Assembly (NCBI GenBank): GCA_031292435.1
Contig: JARLHD010000433.1
Span: 1 to 32,461, forward strand
Origin: Ignavibacteriaceae bacterium
GTDB lineage: Bacteria; Bacteroidota; Ignavibacteria; Ignavibacteriales; Ignavibacteriaceae
Reading direction: 5' to 3'
DNA length: 32,461 nucleotides
The stretch's first letter is position 1. Each line of letters begins with the position of its first letter. Positions 15,524-25,206 of the stretch are shown piece by piece. A program made the translations under genes and the position numbers. The notes under the pieces were generated by a model. The model was not told the DNA's origin and searched no databases. It saw only the letters and a program-made list of their open reading frames with translations.

Positions 15524-17026
15524 ATGGATATTACAAGAATAAATACTTTGGGCGAATTGATAAAAAACAATTATAAAACTCGCCCTATCAAAGATGAATT
15601 AAGAAGTAATTTGATCGGGTCATTAATGAATAATGTTAACCCTTTTAAGGGAATTTTAGGTTATGATGAAACAGTAATCCCTGATATACAGACTTCTATT
15701 TTATCCAGGCATAACCTAATTCTACTGGGATTGCGAGGTCAAGCTAAAACGAGAATAGCGCGATTGCTAATCAACTTATTGGATGAATATATACCTGCTA
15801 TTGAGGGATCAGAATTAAATGACGACCCATTTAATCCTTTATCAAGAATAGCAAAGGATAAAATAGCAGAGCAAAAAGACGATACAAAAATTATATGGAT
15901 TCACCGATCTGAGAGATATGCTGAAAAATTAGCGACACCAGATGTTACAGTAGCAGATCTTATCGGGGATGTTGATCCTATTAAAGCTGCCTCACTTAAA
16001 CTCCCCTATTCAGATGAAAGAGTAATTCATTTTGGACTTATACCCAGATCTCATCGTTCCATTTTTGTAATTAATGAATTACCTGATCTACAGGCAAGAA
16101 TACAGGTAGCATTGTTTAATATTCTGCAGGAAAATGATATTCAAATTAGGGGTTTTAAAGTAAGACTGCCCCTAGATATCCAGTTTGTATTTACTGCAAA
16201 CCCAGAAGATTATACGAACAGAGGGTCAATTGTAACTCCTTTGAAAGATCGAATTGACAGCCAGATTTTAACTCATTATCCCAAATCTGTAGACATATCA
16301 AAACAGATAACAAAACAGGAATCTCATCTTGCTGATGAACAGATCAGAAAAATCAATTCAAATGATTTAGTTGAAAATCTTGTGGAGCAAATTGCTTTTG
16401 AGGCTAGGAAAAGTGAGTATATAGATTCAAAAAGCGGTGTATCTGCGAGGCTACCAATTTCTGCTTATGAAAATTTAGTAAGTACTGCCGAAAGAAGGAT
16501 GATCTTAAATAATGAAAAAGAAACTAATTTAAGAATATCGGACATATATGGAATAATTCCTTCTATCACAGGAAAAATTGAGCTTGTCTATGAGGGGGAG
16601 CAAGAAGGACCTACTAAAGTTGCGCATATACTAATAAGTAAATCTATTAGATCATTATTTGCTGACCTCTTCCCTTCTCCGGATAAAATGAAAAAGAACC
16701 AGAATAATAATCCATACCAGACTATTGTTAACTGGTTTAATAAGGGCAATACTATTGACATATTATCCGATCTTTCAACGGAGGATTATCAGAAGACTTT
16801 AAATAAGATCCCAGGTTTAAGAGAACTAGTATCAAAATATCACGAGAAAATTACAGGTAAAGACCTATTGCTATATATGGAATTTATTTTACACGGACTT
16901 GCAGAATACTCGCTATTAAGTAAATTTAAACTTGAATCTGGTGTTCAGTTTAAGGATATGTTGAGTTCAATGTTTACTAATGAAACTGAAGAGTCAGATG
17001 GAGATCCTGAAGATTTTTATAAATAG
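15524..17026 (+). CDS. MoxR/magnesium-chelatase-I-like AAA+ ATPase
   Basis: The 500-residue protein has one AAA+ module. Walker A is GLRGQAKT (residues 69-76), the 'AKT' form common in MoxR relatives. The Walker B region reads SIFVINELPDLQARIQVALF (179-198), with Asn-Glu in place of Asp-Glu. Sensor 1 is in TANPEDYTNRG (224-234), and LKDRID (240-245) carries a likely arginine finger. ADLIGDVDP and IQIRGFKVRLPLDIQ are the inserts typical of the ChlI-like branch. The C-terminal third is helical. It follows the VWA gene by 13 bases and most likely works with it, as ChlI/ChlD or MoxR/VWA pairs do. Bacteriochlorophyll synthesis genes are not in view, so calling it Mg chelatase would be unsafe. Confidence 0.85.
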   Translation: MDITRINTLGELIKNNYKTRPIKDELRSNLIGSLMNNVNPFKGILGYDETVIPDIQTSILSRHNLILLGLRGQAKTRIARLLINLLDEYIPAIEGSELNDDPFNPLSRIAKDKIAEQKDDTKIIWIHRSERYAEKLATPDVTVADLIGDVDPIKAASLKLPYSDERVIHFGLIPRSHRSIFVINELPDLQARIQVALFNILQENDIQIRGFKVRLPLDIQFVFTANPEDYTNRGSIVTPLKDRIDSQILTHYPKSVDISKQITKQESHLADEQIRKINSNDLVENLVEQIAFEARKSEYIDSKSGVSARLPISAYENLVSTAERRMILNNEKETNLRISDIYGIIPSITGKIELVYEGEQEGPTKVAHILISKSIRSLFADLFPSPDKMKKNQNNNPYQTIVNWFNKGNTIDILSDLSTEDYQKTLNKIPGLRELVSKYHEKITGKDLLLYMEFILHGLAEYSLLSKFKLESGVQFKDMLSSMFTNETEESDGDPEDFYK

Positions 17027-17085
17027 AATAGTATCAGCATTTTATTTATATTTGGCTCAATAAAACTGAGAATAAATAGACATTA

Positions 17086-18243
17086 ATGCTTGATTCAGGA
17101 AAAAGAAAGATTCTAATAATTGGACCTGCATATCCCTACAGAGGGGGTAATTCACTTTTTATATCATATGTATCTGATTCATTAAAGAAAATATTTGAAA
17201 TTAAAATTTTAAACTATAAACTACTATATCCTTCAATTTTATTTCCAGGAACCACACAGTACGATCATAGTAATGTTTTAATAAAAAGGGCGGAGAATGA
17301 ACGGATTATTAATTCGATAAATCCTTTAACCTGGGTTAAGGCCGCACTTAAAATAAGGAAAGAAAAACCTGATCTTGTAGTTATTGACTGGTGGCATCCG
17401 TTCTTCAGTTTTTGTCATTTTACAATATCCTTGCTAATTAAAAAAAGATTCAAAAACAAAATATTATTTATAACAGAGAATTTCATTTCACATGAGGGAC
17501 ATTTAGTAGATAAATTATTGACAAGAATTGGTCTAAAAAATGCTTCGTCTTTTTTGGTACTTTCCGATAGAGTTGAAAAAGACCTAATTGCCAGTGGTTA
17601 CAAGAAAAAGATATACCGCTCTGAACTTCCGGTCTATGATTGTTATCAACCGGAAACGAAATTTCAGAATAATAAAAAGAGATTTGATTATTCGGATGAT
17701 GATAAAGTTCTTTTATTTTTTGGTTATGTTCGGAAATATAAAGGTTTAGACCTGCTTATTGAAGCCATCCCAGAAATTATTAAGGTTTTTCCAGAAATTA
17801 AATTACTTATTGTAGGAGAGTTTTATGATAATCCTAATTTTTACTATGATAAAATTAAAGCACTTGGAATATCTAATTATATCAAGATAATAAATAAGTA
17901 TGTGGACAATGAGGAGGTTGGAGAATATTACATGGCATCTGATCTGAATATACTGCCCTACCGGAGTGCCACGCAAAGTGGAATCCTGAATGTATCATAC
18001 GGATTTTTAAAGCCTGTTCTAGTAACCGATGTAGGTGGTTTATCTGAATCCGTAATAAATGGGAAAACCGGAATAATAATTGAATCCAATTCAAGCGAAG
18101 CGATTGTGAATGGTGTAAAAGATTTTTTCAGATTAAAGGAGGAAGTTGATTTTTCTAATAATATAAAAGAATATATAAAAGAAAATAAATTTGATAAATT
18201 GCCTGAGATCTTTACCCAGATATTAGAGGACAGTGATAAATGA
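17086..18243 (+). CDS. Glycosyltransferase, GT4-like
   Basis: This 385-residue protein has the GT-B layout. The N-terminal domain starts with ILIIGPAYPYRGGNSLF, the Gly-rich acceptor-side loop. The C-terminal donor domain starts with VLLFFGYVRKYKGLDLLIEA (about 208-227), continues with ELKLLIVGEF-like sequence (EIKLLIVGEF), and ends with a SDLNILPYRS ... GGLSESVINGKTG region carrying the Glu residues that hold the nucleotide sugar in GT4 enzymes. It is cytosolic or at the inner membrane. It begins 59 bases after the ATPase and its TGA overlaps the ATG of the next glycosyltransferase (ATGA), so the two probably build the same envelope polysaccharide or LPS core. The sugar cannot be told from sequence. 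Confidence 0.88.
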   Translation: MLDSGKRKILIIGPAYPYRGGNSLFISYVSDSLKKIFEIKILNYKLLYPSILFPGTTQYDHSNVLIKRAENERIINSINPLTWVKAALKIRKEKPDLVVIDWWHPFFSFCHFTISLLIKKRFKNKILFITENFISHEGHLVDKLLTRIGLKNASSFLVLSDRVEKDLIASGYKKKIYRSELPVYDCYQPETKFQNNKKRFDYSDDDKVLLFFGYVRKYKGLDLLIEAIPEIIKVFPEIKLLIVGEFYDNPNFYYDKIKALGISNYIKIINKYVDNEEVGEYYMASDLNILPYRSATQSGILNVSYGFLKPVLVTDVGGLSESVINGKTGIIIESNSSEAIVNGVKDFFRLKEEVDFSNNIKEYIKENKFDKLPEIFTQILEDSDK

Positions 18244-19379
18244 TATTAAGAACAGATTGCAGACATTTTCCCGGAGATCATCCATGTATTTATAATAAAT
18301 TGGAAGGGATATTGTGCGATAAGTGCAGTTACTACAATCCAGTTAGTTATAAAATATTAATTATCAAATTAGATGCTATTGGAGACGTTCTTAGAACTAC
18401 ATCAATACTTCATGCAATAAAGAAAAAATATCCAGATTCACATATTACCTGGTTAACCAAAAGTGCTTCCAAGGAAATATTTAAAAATAATTACGTAGTC
18501 GATAATATAATATTTTTTGAAGATCCAGATTTAAGCTCAAGATTATTCATAGAAGAATTTGATTTACTATTGAGTCCGGATACCTCTCCCGCAAGTGCAG
18601 CTTTAGCTTCTGCGGCAAGGGCCAAAGAAAAGAAAGGATACAAAATGAATCAGTTGGGAAAGGTTATCCCAGTTGATGATAGGGGTATAGAGTGGCTAGA
18701 AATGGGGGCGTTTGATCAATTTAAAAAAGCCAATAAGAAATCTTATCAGCAGATCATACACGAGATATTGGATCTGGATTATGCTAGAGGAGAGATTATA
18801 ATAAACCTTGACGAAAAGGAGAAAGAATTAAGAGATAGATTTTATGTAGATAATCATTTAGACAGATATGAATTCATAATAGGTATTAATACAGGAGCCA
18901 GTCATAGATGGAGATTTAAACAATGGCGACGCGAAGGTTATCAAGAGTTAATATCATTATTAGGTGAAAGAAGAAATACCGCTATACTACTATATGGCGG
19001 ATATGAAGAAAAAGAAATGAACCAAAACCTTAAAGAAAAGTATTCAAAAGTTATAAATACAGGGCACACAAATAATTTAAGGGAATTCTTCGCATTAACC
19101 GATCTTTCTGATATAATGATAACCGGGGATACAATGGCACTTCATGCAGCAACAGCACTAAAGAAGAAAGTAATTTGTTTATTCGGTCCTACTTCTTCGA
19201 ATGAAATTGAAGATTACGGCAGGATCAGTAAAATAACCCCTACCATGGATTGTCTTGTATGTTATAAACAGAATTGCGATTTCGTGCCCAACTGTATGGA
19301 TTCAATTTCAGCAGATATTATCTATAAATCAATTATTGAGATTATGAAGGAAATCCAAAAGGAAAGAATAGATAACTAA
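18240..19379 (+). CDS. Glycosyltransferase family 9 (heptosyltransferase-like) with N-terminal Cys motif
   Basis: The 379-residue protein has the GT9 signature: KILIIKLDAIGDVLRTTSIL near residues 38-57, a central NTGASHRWRFKQWRREGYQ, and MITGDTMALHAATALKKKVI with LFGPTSSNE in the donor domain. Family members add heptose or related sugars to lipopolysaccharide core. Before the catalytic domain lies a 33-residue segment with four cysteines at 7, 16, 26 and 29 (DCRHFPGD, HPCIYNK, LCDKC), which could bind a metal; the C-terminus has another group (DCLVCYKQNCDFVPNC). The gene overlaps the GT4 gene by 4 bp and ends convergently 62 bases from the phosphorylase gene. Confidence 0.9.
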   Translation: MILRTDCRHFPGDHPCIYNKLEGILCDKCSYYNPVSYKILIIKLDAIGDVLRTTSILHAIKKKYPDSHITWLTKSASKEIFKNNYVVDNIIFFEDPDLSSRLFIEEFDLLLSPDTSPASAALASAARAKEKKGYKMNQLGKVIPVDDRGIEWLEMGAFDQFKKANKKSYQQIIHEILDLDYARGEIIINLDEKEKELRDRFYVDNHLDRYEFIIGINTGASHRWRFKQWRREGYQELISLLGERRNTAILLYGGYEEKEMNQNLKEKYSKVINTGHTNNLREFFALTDLSDIMITGDTMALHAATALKKKVICLFGPTSSNEIEDYGRISKITPTMDCLVCYKQNCDFVPNCMDSISADIIYKSIIEIMKEIQKERIDN

Positions 19380-19441
19380 ATAATGTATTTTATTAAGCTA
19401 CTCTACGATTATAAAATTTCCATATTTGCAGTAAACGATCA

Positions 19442-22009
19442 TCAGGCCCAATATACTAATCCCAACTCAAATGGATGAATAAACAGCGAATTTTTAGGTA
19501 AAATCCTTATTGTATATCCAATTTGACCACTTTCTCTGCATTTGACATATCCGACAAATTTATAAAGACCATCATCAGACTTTTTGTTTTCTACATTCAT
19601 AACAACATTTGAGTTAAATTGGGGATTGTCCTGCTTCTCATAGGGTCCATAATAAATCTGAACCTCAACATCACTTGGTGTGAGGTTTCCCAATCTAATA
19701 TCAGCCTTAACAGGAAAATTTTCTCCTACTTTATAATGTTTTGACTTACTATCAGCTTCCACATTAACCACATTAATGTTAGACCAATTGTTTATCAGAT
19801 TATTTTCCCATTTAGAAAGATCCTTCGCCTTTTCCCATTTCTTTTCCATCAACAAAGTTCTTTTCTGAAAAGAAGGCAGATAATAGTTAGAAAAATATTC
19901 CTCAACCATTCGGTGAGTATTAAATTTAGGTCCAAGTATTTTCATTGAATTCTTTACCATAGAAATCCATTGTCTAGGAAGCTTATCCTCAGTCCTTGTA
20001 TAATACAGTGGGATAATCTGACGTTCAAGAGTATCATAAAACTGATGAGATTCAATATCATCCTGGTAATCAGGATCAGTATATTCCTCACCATTTCCAA
20101 TTTTCCAACCAATTTCAGGATCGAATCCTTCATCCCACCATCCGTCTAAAACACTGAAATTCAGACCTCCATTTGCAATTACCTTCATTCCCGAAGTACC
20201 ACTAGCTTCAAGAGGTCTACGCGGGGTATTCAGCCAAACATCACAACCTTCCACTAAATAACGTGCGACATTCAGGTCATAATTCTCAATGAATACTATT
20301 TTTTTCCTAAATCTTTCTTCTTTCGTAAACTGAAAAATTTCCTGAATGAATCTTTTTCCTTCTTCGTCTTTTGGGTGGGCTTTACCAGCGATGATAAATT
20401 GAACTGGATGATCTTTATCAGATACTATTTCTTCTAATCTTTGGACATCCCTGAAAATTAAAGTAGCTCTTTTATAAGTAGCAAACCTACGAGCAAAACC
20501 AATAGTAAGGGCAGCCGGATCCAATATTTCCAAGGCTGCAGCCAGTTCATTTAAACTACCACCTCTATTTTTTATTTGTTTAGTTAATCTTCTCCTACAA
20601 AAAGCTACCAATCTTTCCCTTCTTTTTTCATGAGTTCTCCATAACTCTTCATCTGGAATCTTATCAATTCTTTTCCATAAATCACTTGAGGCAGGATTAT
20701 GAACCCATTTTTCACCAATATATTGAAGAAAGAGATCCTCCATTTCACTGGAGATGTGAGAACGCAGATGGACGCCATTAGTAACATACCCTATTGGTAT
20801 TTCATTAAAAGGAACATTCTTAAAGCCAGAAACCCACATTTTTTTTGAAACTATGCCATGTAATTTGCTTACACCATTTATATAACCAGCAGTATTCATT
20901 GCGAGGTGGGCCATATTAAAAACACTTGATTCTTTATCCTTATAAATAGTACCAAGAGAATAGAATTCTTTATCAGATATTTTTAGCTCATATCTATAAT
21001 AATTTCCGAAATATTTTTCAATAAGCTCATTTGAAAAGACATCAATCCCTGCAGGAACAGGAGTATGAGTTGTAAAAACATTAGAATAAAAGCCTACAGC
21101 TTTAGCCTCATGAAAGGACAAGCCAAAATTTTGAATCAGATATCTCATCCTTTCAAGAGAAAGGAATGCTGAGTGCCCTTCATTCATATGACAAACCATA
21201 GGTTTAATTCCAAGCGCATGGAGAGTTCTGATTCCGCCGATACCCAGGATGATTTCCTGATGAATCCTAGTTTCGACATTGCCGCCATATAGAGTTTCAG
21301 TAATCTTTCTATCAGACTCTGAATTTACAGAGATGTTTGTATCTAATAAATACAGGGGAACTCTTCCGACCTGAATTTTCCATACATGGAAATAGACCTC
21401 TCTATCTGCAAGATGGACAGACAAAATGAAAGGTTCATTCTTGTCATTTAAAACACGTTTCATAGGGAGATTTTCAAAATCATTTGTTTCATATCTTTCA
21501 TGCTGCCAACCATCTGATGTTAGGTATTGTTGAAAATAGCCCACCTTATAGAGAAGTCCAACACCAATAAGTGGAATACCAAGGTCACTAGATGCTTTAA
21601 GATGGTCACCGGCAAGAACACCCAAACCACCGGAATAAGTCTGCAGGCATTCAGTAAGACCAAACTCAGCTGAAAAGTATACAATATTAAAATCCTTTAG
21701 GTCGGTATCATTTTTCTGGAACCAAGTTTTTTCTTCCAGATAGTTTTGCAAATCATTATAAATCCTTTCGAGATGAGCCTTAAAACCATCATCATGTGAA
21801 ACCTCTTCAAGTCTTGCCTGACTGATATTTCCAAGCATCATAATCGGGTTATGATTTGTCTCGTCCCAAAGTTCAGTATCAAGTCTACGGAACAATTCCC
21901 TAGAGTCTGGATTCCAAGACCAATGTATGTTATAAGCAATTTCTCTTAATTTTTCTAAATTAGGGGGTAATGAAGGAATAACGTTATAGGTTCCTAAAAA
22001 TTTATACAT
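19442..22009 (-). CDS. glgP: Alpha-glucan (glycogen/maltodextrin) phosphorylase
   Basis: The 855-residue protein splits alpha-1,4-glucans with phosphate to glucose-1-phosphate. An N-terminal DUF3417-like segment (about 10-120, IAYNIHWSWNPDSRELFRRL) is followed by the GT35 catalytic body: YFSAEFGLTECL (111-122), YSGGLGVLAGDHLKASSDLG (125-144), CHMNEGHSAF, and the pyridoxal-phosphate lysine K609 in EASGTSGMKVIANGG. A C-terminal beta-rich tail (about 735-855) ends the protein. This length and order is that of the bacterial/archaeal short 'alpha-glucan family' phosphorylases rather than the E. coli MalP/GlgP type. It is monocistronic, convergent with the glycosyltransferase gene, and cytosolic. 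Confidence 0.95.
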   Translation of the reverse strand: MYKFLGTYNVIPSLPPNLEKLREIAYNIHWSWNPDSRELFRRLDTELWDETNHNPIMMLGNISQARLEEVSHDDGFKAHLERIYNDLQNYLEEKTWFQKNDTDLKDFNIVYFSAEFGLTECLQTYSGGLGVLAGDHLKASSDLGIPLIGVGLLYKVGYFQQYLTSDGWQHERYETNDFENLPMKRVLNDKNEPFILSVHLADREVYFHVWKIQVGRVPLYLLDTNISVNSESDRKITETLYGGNVETRIHQEIILGIGGIRTLHALGIKPMVCHMNEGHSAFLSLERMRYLIQNFGLSFHEAKAVGFYSNVFTTHTPVPAGIDVFSNELIEKYFGNYYRYELKISDKEFYSLGTIYKDKESSVFNMAHLAMNTAGYINGVSKLHGIVSKKMWVSGFKNVPFNEIPIGYVTNGVHLRSHISSEMEDLFLQYIGEKWVHNPASSDLWKRIDKIPDEELWRTHEKRRERLVAFCRRRLTKQIKNRGGSLNELAAALEILDPAALTIGFARRFATYKRATLIFRDVQRLEEIVSDKDHPVQFIIAGKAHPKDEEGKRFIQEIFQFTKEERFRKKIVFIENYDLNVARYLVEGCDVWLNTPRRPLEASGTSGMKVIANGGLNFSVLDGWWDEGFDPEIGWKIGNGEEYTDPDYQDDIESHQFYDTLERQIIPLYYTRTEDKLPRQWISMVKNSMKILGPKFNTHRMVEEYFSNYYLPSFQKRTLLMEKKWEKAKDLSKWENNLINNWSNINVVNVEADSKSKHYKVGENFPVKADIRLGNLTPSDVEVQIYYGPYEKQDNPQFNSNVVMNVENKKSDDGLYKFVGYVKCRESGQIGYTIRILPKNSLFIHPFELGLVYWA

Positions 22010-22090
22010 TTATTCTCCGAATGAAGACTGATTGTTAAATTAATACTGAAGAAATATAATGAAAGTCTTATTAACGATAAAGTGAGCTAA

Positions 22091-22124
22091 AATCAAAAAG
22101 CCGGATAAATTCCGGCTTTTGATT
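22091..22124 (-). terminator. Strong intrinsic terminator after the secreted protein gene
   Basis: AAAAGCCGGA (22096-22105) pairs perfectly with TCCGGCTTTT (22111-22120) across a 5-base loop; the flanks AATC/GATT extend the stem with one bulge. Read on the minus strand the stem ends in a run of five T residues. It lies just beyond the stop of the large secreted protein gene (22137) and separates it from glgP, which starts at 22009. Confidence 0.88.
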
Positions 22125-22136
22125 AAATGGTAAACA

Positions 22137-25043
22137 TTACTTAAGAAGGATCATTTTTTTCATTTGAACAGATTCTGATCCAAACCCAGTAACAGCCTTT
22201 AATTCATAAAAATAAACTCCACTAGACACTTTATTTCCATTTCCATCAATCCCATTCCAAATCGTTTTATAATTACCGGCATTCCTAAATGAATTAAATA
22301 CCACTTTAACCACATCGCCAAGAATATTATAAATAGTAATTTTAACATTTGATTCGCTAGGAATCGAATATTCAATTGTAGTAGATGGATTAAAGGGGTT
22401 AGGATAATTCTGCATTAAATTAAAGGCAACTGGAATTGGCTGCTGTTGATCATTAACACTTGTAACACTTGGTGAAAAGGAAATTCCAGTTATGTTCCTA
22501 TATCCAATAGAGCCAATCAGAGTTCCTATAGCATTTTGTTTATTAAGTGCGATAAGATTATTGATTGCAGTAGTAGCACCGTTAACAGCATATAAATTTC
22601 CTGAATTATCAAAAGCAATTGCATTAGTAGCTATGCTAAAACCAGTTTGTCCAACAACAATTGTATCGCCAGTGGCAAGGTTAACCTTAAAGATTCTATC
22701 TTTAGATATTCCCAATGCAACTAATGGAGTTCCCCATAATTCATTAGTTGCAGGATTAAAAGCAAGCGATTGAATTTTTACTTTTAAAGAACAAATTTTA
22801 GTAAATTCTCTCGTTTGGAGATTAATGGTATAAATTAAACCGCTGTGCATACCAGCATATAAGGTACCTGCTGTATCAAATGCAATTGCTCCCATATCTG
22901 CCAGAGGGAGGGTAAAATTAGTATAAGCATCTCCCGTCGCCGAATTTATTCTAAGAACTCCAGAATTAATAGTATTTGACGAAATTCCATAAATAATTTT
23001 TGTTTTAGGATGAATTGCAATACTCCTAATTTCCGAGAAAAGCGAAGTAGCAAAAGCACTGCCAATTCCTGTTAGAGGATTGATTGTTAATACTTTTCCA
23101 CTATCATTGGTCCCTGAAGAAGCATATAAGGTATTACTAACAGCCGCGTTAATTATATATCCAGTACCTATAAGGGGCATTCCCGGATAATTATTATCAT
23201 TTGAAGTAATAATTAAGTTTTCATTATATGTACCAACTTGAACTGGATTAAATACCAAATGGATTATCAAAGAGTCAGAAGAACTAATAGTCTTAGGATA
23301 ACTAAAGTTGTCAGTTAATGTAAAAGGACCGGATTGTTTTGAAATATTCGAAATTATAACATTATCCAAGCCAGCATTTTTCAGGATAACCGGGATTGTA
23401 TCACTGGTATGATTTATCTCAGCATAACCAAAATTTACTGAAGTAATATCAGAATAAATATGAGGCGAAGGAGTCAATCTTAATTCCCCAACCCAAGTGC
23501 CCCATTGATTAGTTGCAGCAGCGTATTCAGTAAACATCCAGATATTATAATTATCAGTCGGATCGAGTGATATTCCCATATAATCACCCCAGCGATTTTT
23601 TGTACCGCTAAATGTTACTACATAGTTTCCTTTCCCAGTCTGCAATGGTTTACTTGGCTGCAAACCAACCGGATCTGACACCAGACGAGAAGTATAATAG
23701 GCACCGATATAATGGCCGGTATCTGACTGGCTATAGGTTATAGCCATATTTTGATCTTGGTCAACCATAACAGCAGGGTAATTATGCCAAAAGCCCGGAT
23801 CGCCAAATACATAATCTTCAACAGCGCTTCCTGAAGCAATATTAATTTTCACATAATGAATAGATGAATAAATAGAAGAAACGGGGTTTCTTACAGAATG
23901 TACCGCCCATAAAAATCCATCTCTAAACACAGGTTCATTCCTGATCTGGCTAGTACCACCATCAATCAGATTTGAGCCACTTCCACCCAGCTGATTAACG
24001 TCCGGTGCAGTCCCATAAAAGGTAACTGGAATATTCACGCCAGTAAGCCCAGGTGAATTAGTTAAGGGATTAGTGAGTTTAAAAACAGAAAAAGCACTTC
24101 CGCTACCATTTGAACCATAAATCAAATAATATTCACTTGGAGAACCGTAAATAATGGCAGGGCGTAATCCAAAGGTTGATTGTGAACTACCTGGAATTGT
24201 AATTCCCCAAATATCTGTCCAATTGACTGCACCAGCATTATTAGCATATAATTGAGCTTTTGGAATAATTCTTAATTTTGAATATTGGAAAGTACCACCT
24301 GAAATTGAGAACATATTTCCAGTTATATAAATACAATCCTTATCATATCCCAACCCTTCATAATCACCATAGTTTTTTGCATCAGTCGTCCCATTCAAAT
24401 TACTGGGAAGAGCCCATGTATACCAAGTGCCTAAGGGAGTGGAATCATGAGAAACTGAAACCACCCAGTATGTTTTAGCAGTGGTAGTATTGATGGTTAG
24501 CCAAACCAATACAAATCTATTACTAAAATGGTCATAAATAACTTTTGGATCAGTTACAACACTAGGATTAGTATCAGAAAGTGATACCCAATTAACACCA
24601 TCAATCGTTTTAATTTTATTACCATCTTTATCAAAAATAGCAAATTGAGTATTAACTGTAGTTACTACATAGTTTGGACCAGCTGCAGAATGAGGATCAG
24701 GTGGTATAGAATTTGTCATAGGCATTCCATTAAAACTTTTTAACAGAATTGAACTACTATTTAATACACCATTTAGCTGATCTACGCCTTTTATATAATT
24801 TGATCCTTCAGGCTTTGCATTATTCACGTTGAAATCTGGAGTGTGGTAACCATCTGCTTCTTCATTACCAATCACCTCTTTGGGCTCAGATAATCCTGAA
24901 GATTTAAGAAATGAGTCTGTCGATTGAACAACACCAAAGGGTACACTACCAGCTGCAGGGCCCTGGTAAGATTGACCATAATTTTTGCTGATCATAACAA
25001 GACTTAAAATCCCAACGAAAAGAAAAGTAAAATAGCTCTTCAT
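22137..25043 (-). CDS. Large secreted protein with type IX secretion C-terminal sorting domain
   Basis: The 968-residue protein has a signal peptide (MKSYFTFLFVGILSLVMISK, then NYGQS). Residues about 100-530 form a beta-rich region of unknown family with several propeller-like motifs (KVIYDHFSNRFVLVWL, then WGDYMGISLDP). Residues about 535-635 look like an ASH/'choice-of-anchor D' Ig domain (SVNFGYAEINHTSDTIPVIL). Residues about 640-870 contain repeats resembling YVTN/NHL propeller blades (GAIAFDTAGTLYAGMHSGLI and NAIAFDNSGNLYAVNGA). The C-terminal ~85 residues are a Por sorting domain: NLMQNYPNPFNPSTTIEY, ending SGVYFYELKA and MKKMILLK. It should be exported and held at or released from the cell surface. 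No catalytic motif was recognised. It is monocistronic with a terminator. Confidence 0.88.
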   Translation of the reverse strand: MKSYFTFLFVGILSLVMISKNYGQSYQGPAAGSVPFGVVQSTDSFLKSSGLSEPKEVIGNEEADGYHTPDFNVNNAKPEGSNYIKGVDQLNGVLNSSSILLKSFNGMPMTNSIPPDPHSAAGPNYVVTTVNTQFAIFDKDGNKIKTIDGVNWVSLSDTNPSVVTDPKVIYDHFSNRFVLVWLTINTTTAKTYWVVSVSHDSTPLGTWYTWALPSNLNGTTDAKNYGDYEGLGYDKDCIYITGNMFSISGGTFQYSKLRIIPKAQLYANNAGAVNWTDIWGITIPGSSQSTFGLRPAIIYGSPSEYYLIYGSNGSGSAFSVFKLTNPLTNSPGLTGVNIPVTFYGTAPDVNQLGGSGSNLIDGGTSQIRNEPVFRDGFLWAVHSVRNPVSSIYSSIHYVKINIASGSAVEDYVFGDPGFWHNYPAVMVDQDQNMAITYSQSDTGHYIGAYYTSRLVSDPVGLQPSKPLQTGKGNYVVTFSGTKNRWGDYMGISLDPTDNYNIWMFTEYAAATNQWGTWVGELRLTPSPHIYSDITSVNFGYAEINHTSDTIPVILKNAGLDNVIISNISKQSGPFTLTDNFSYPKTISSSDSLIIHLVFNPVQVGTYNENLIITSNDNNYPGMPLIGTGYIINAAVSNTLYASSGTNDSGKVLTINPLTGIGSAFATSLFSEIRSIAIHPKTKIIYGISSNTINSGVLRINSATGDAYTNFTLPLADMGAIAFDTAGTLYAGMHSGLIYTINLQTREFTKICSLKVKIQSLAFNPATNELWGTPLVALGISKDRIFKVNLATGDTIVVGQTGFSIATNAIAFDNSGNLYAVNGATTAINNLIALNKQNAIGTLIGSIGYRNITGISFSPSVTSVNDQQQPIPVAFNLMQNYPNPFNPSTTIEYSIPSESNVKITIYNILGDVVKVVFNSFRNAGNYKTIWNGIDGNGNKVSSGVYFYELKAVTGFGSESVQMKKMILLK

Positions 25044-25206
25044 AAAAACTCAATATTATTTATTAATAAGTGAAATTTTAATCTATAAAGAAAAGGATTA
25101 TTAATCAATTTAATTTCCGTCACACATATATTTTGATAGCAATAATGGTTTTTTTTCATAATTTATGGTTAAAATTTAATTTAGTTAATTAAACATTAGG
25201 AATAAT

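Noticed and set aside
15524..17026. Reading the AAA+ ATPase as inactive because Walker B has Asn-Glu
   Set aside because: The motif INELPDLQARIQVAL appears to be the usual form in this ChlI/MoxR-like branch, and Walker A, sensor 1 and the arginine finger are intact.
14413..17026. Naming the VWA/AAA+ pair as magnesium chelatase ChlD/ChlI
   Set aside because: No ChlH/CobN-type large subunit or tetrapyrrole gene is present, so the pigment or cobalamin role has no support here.
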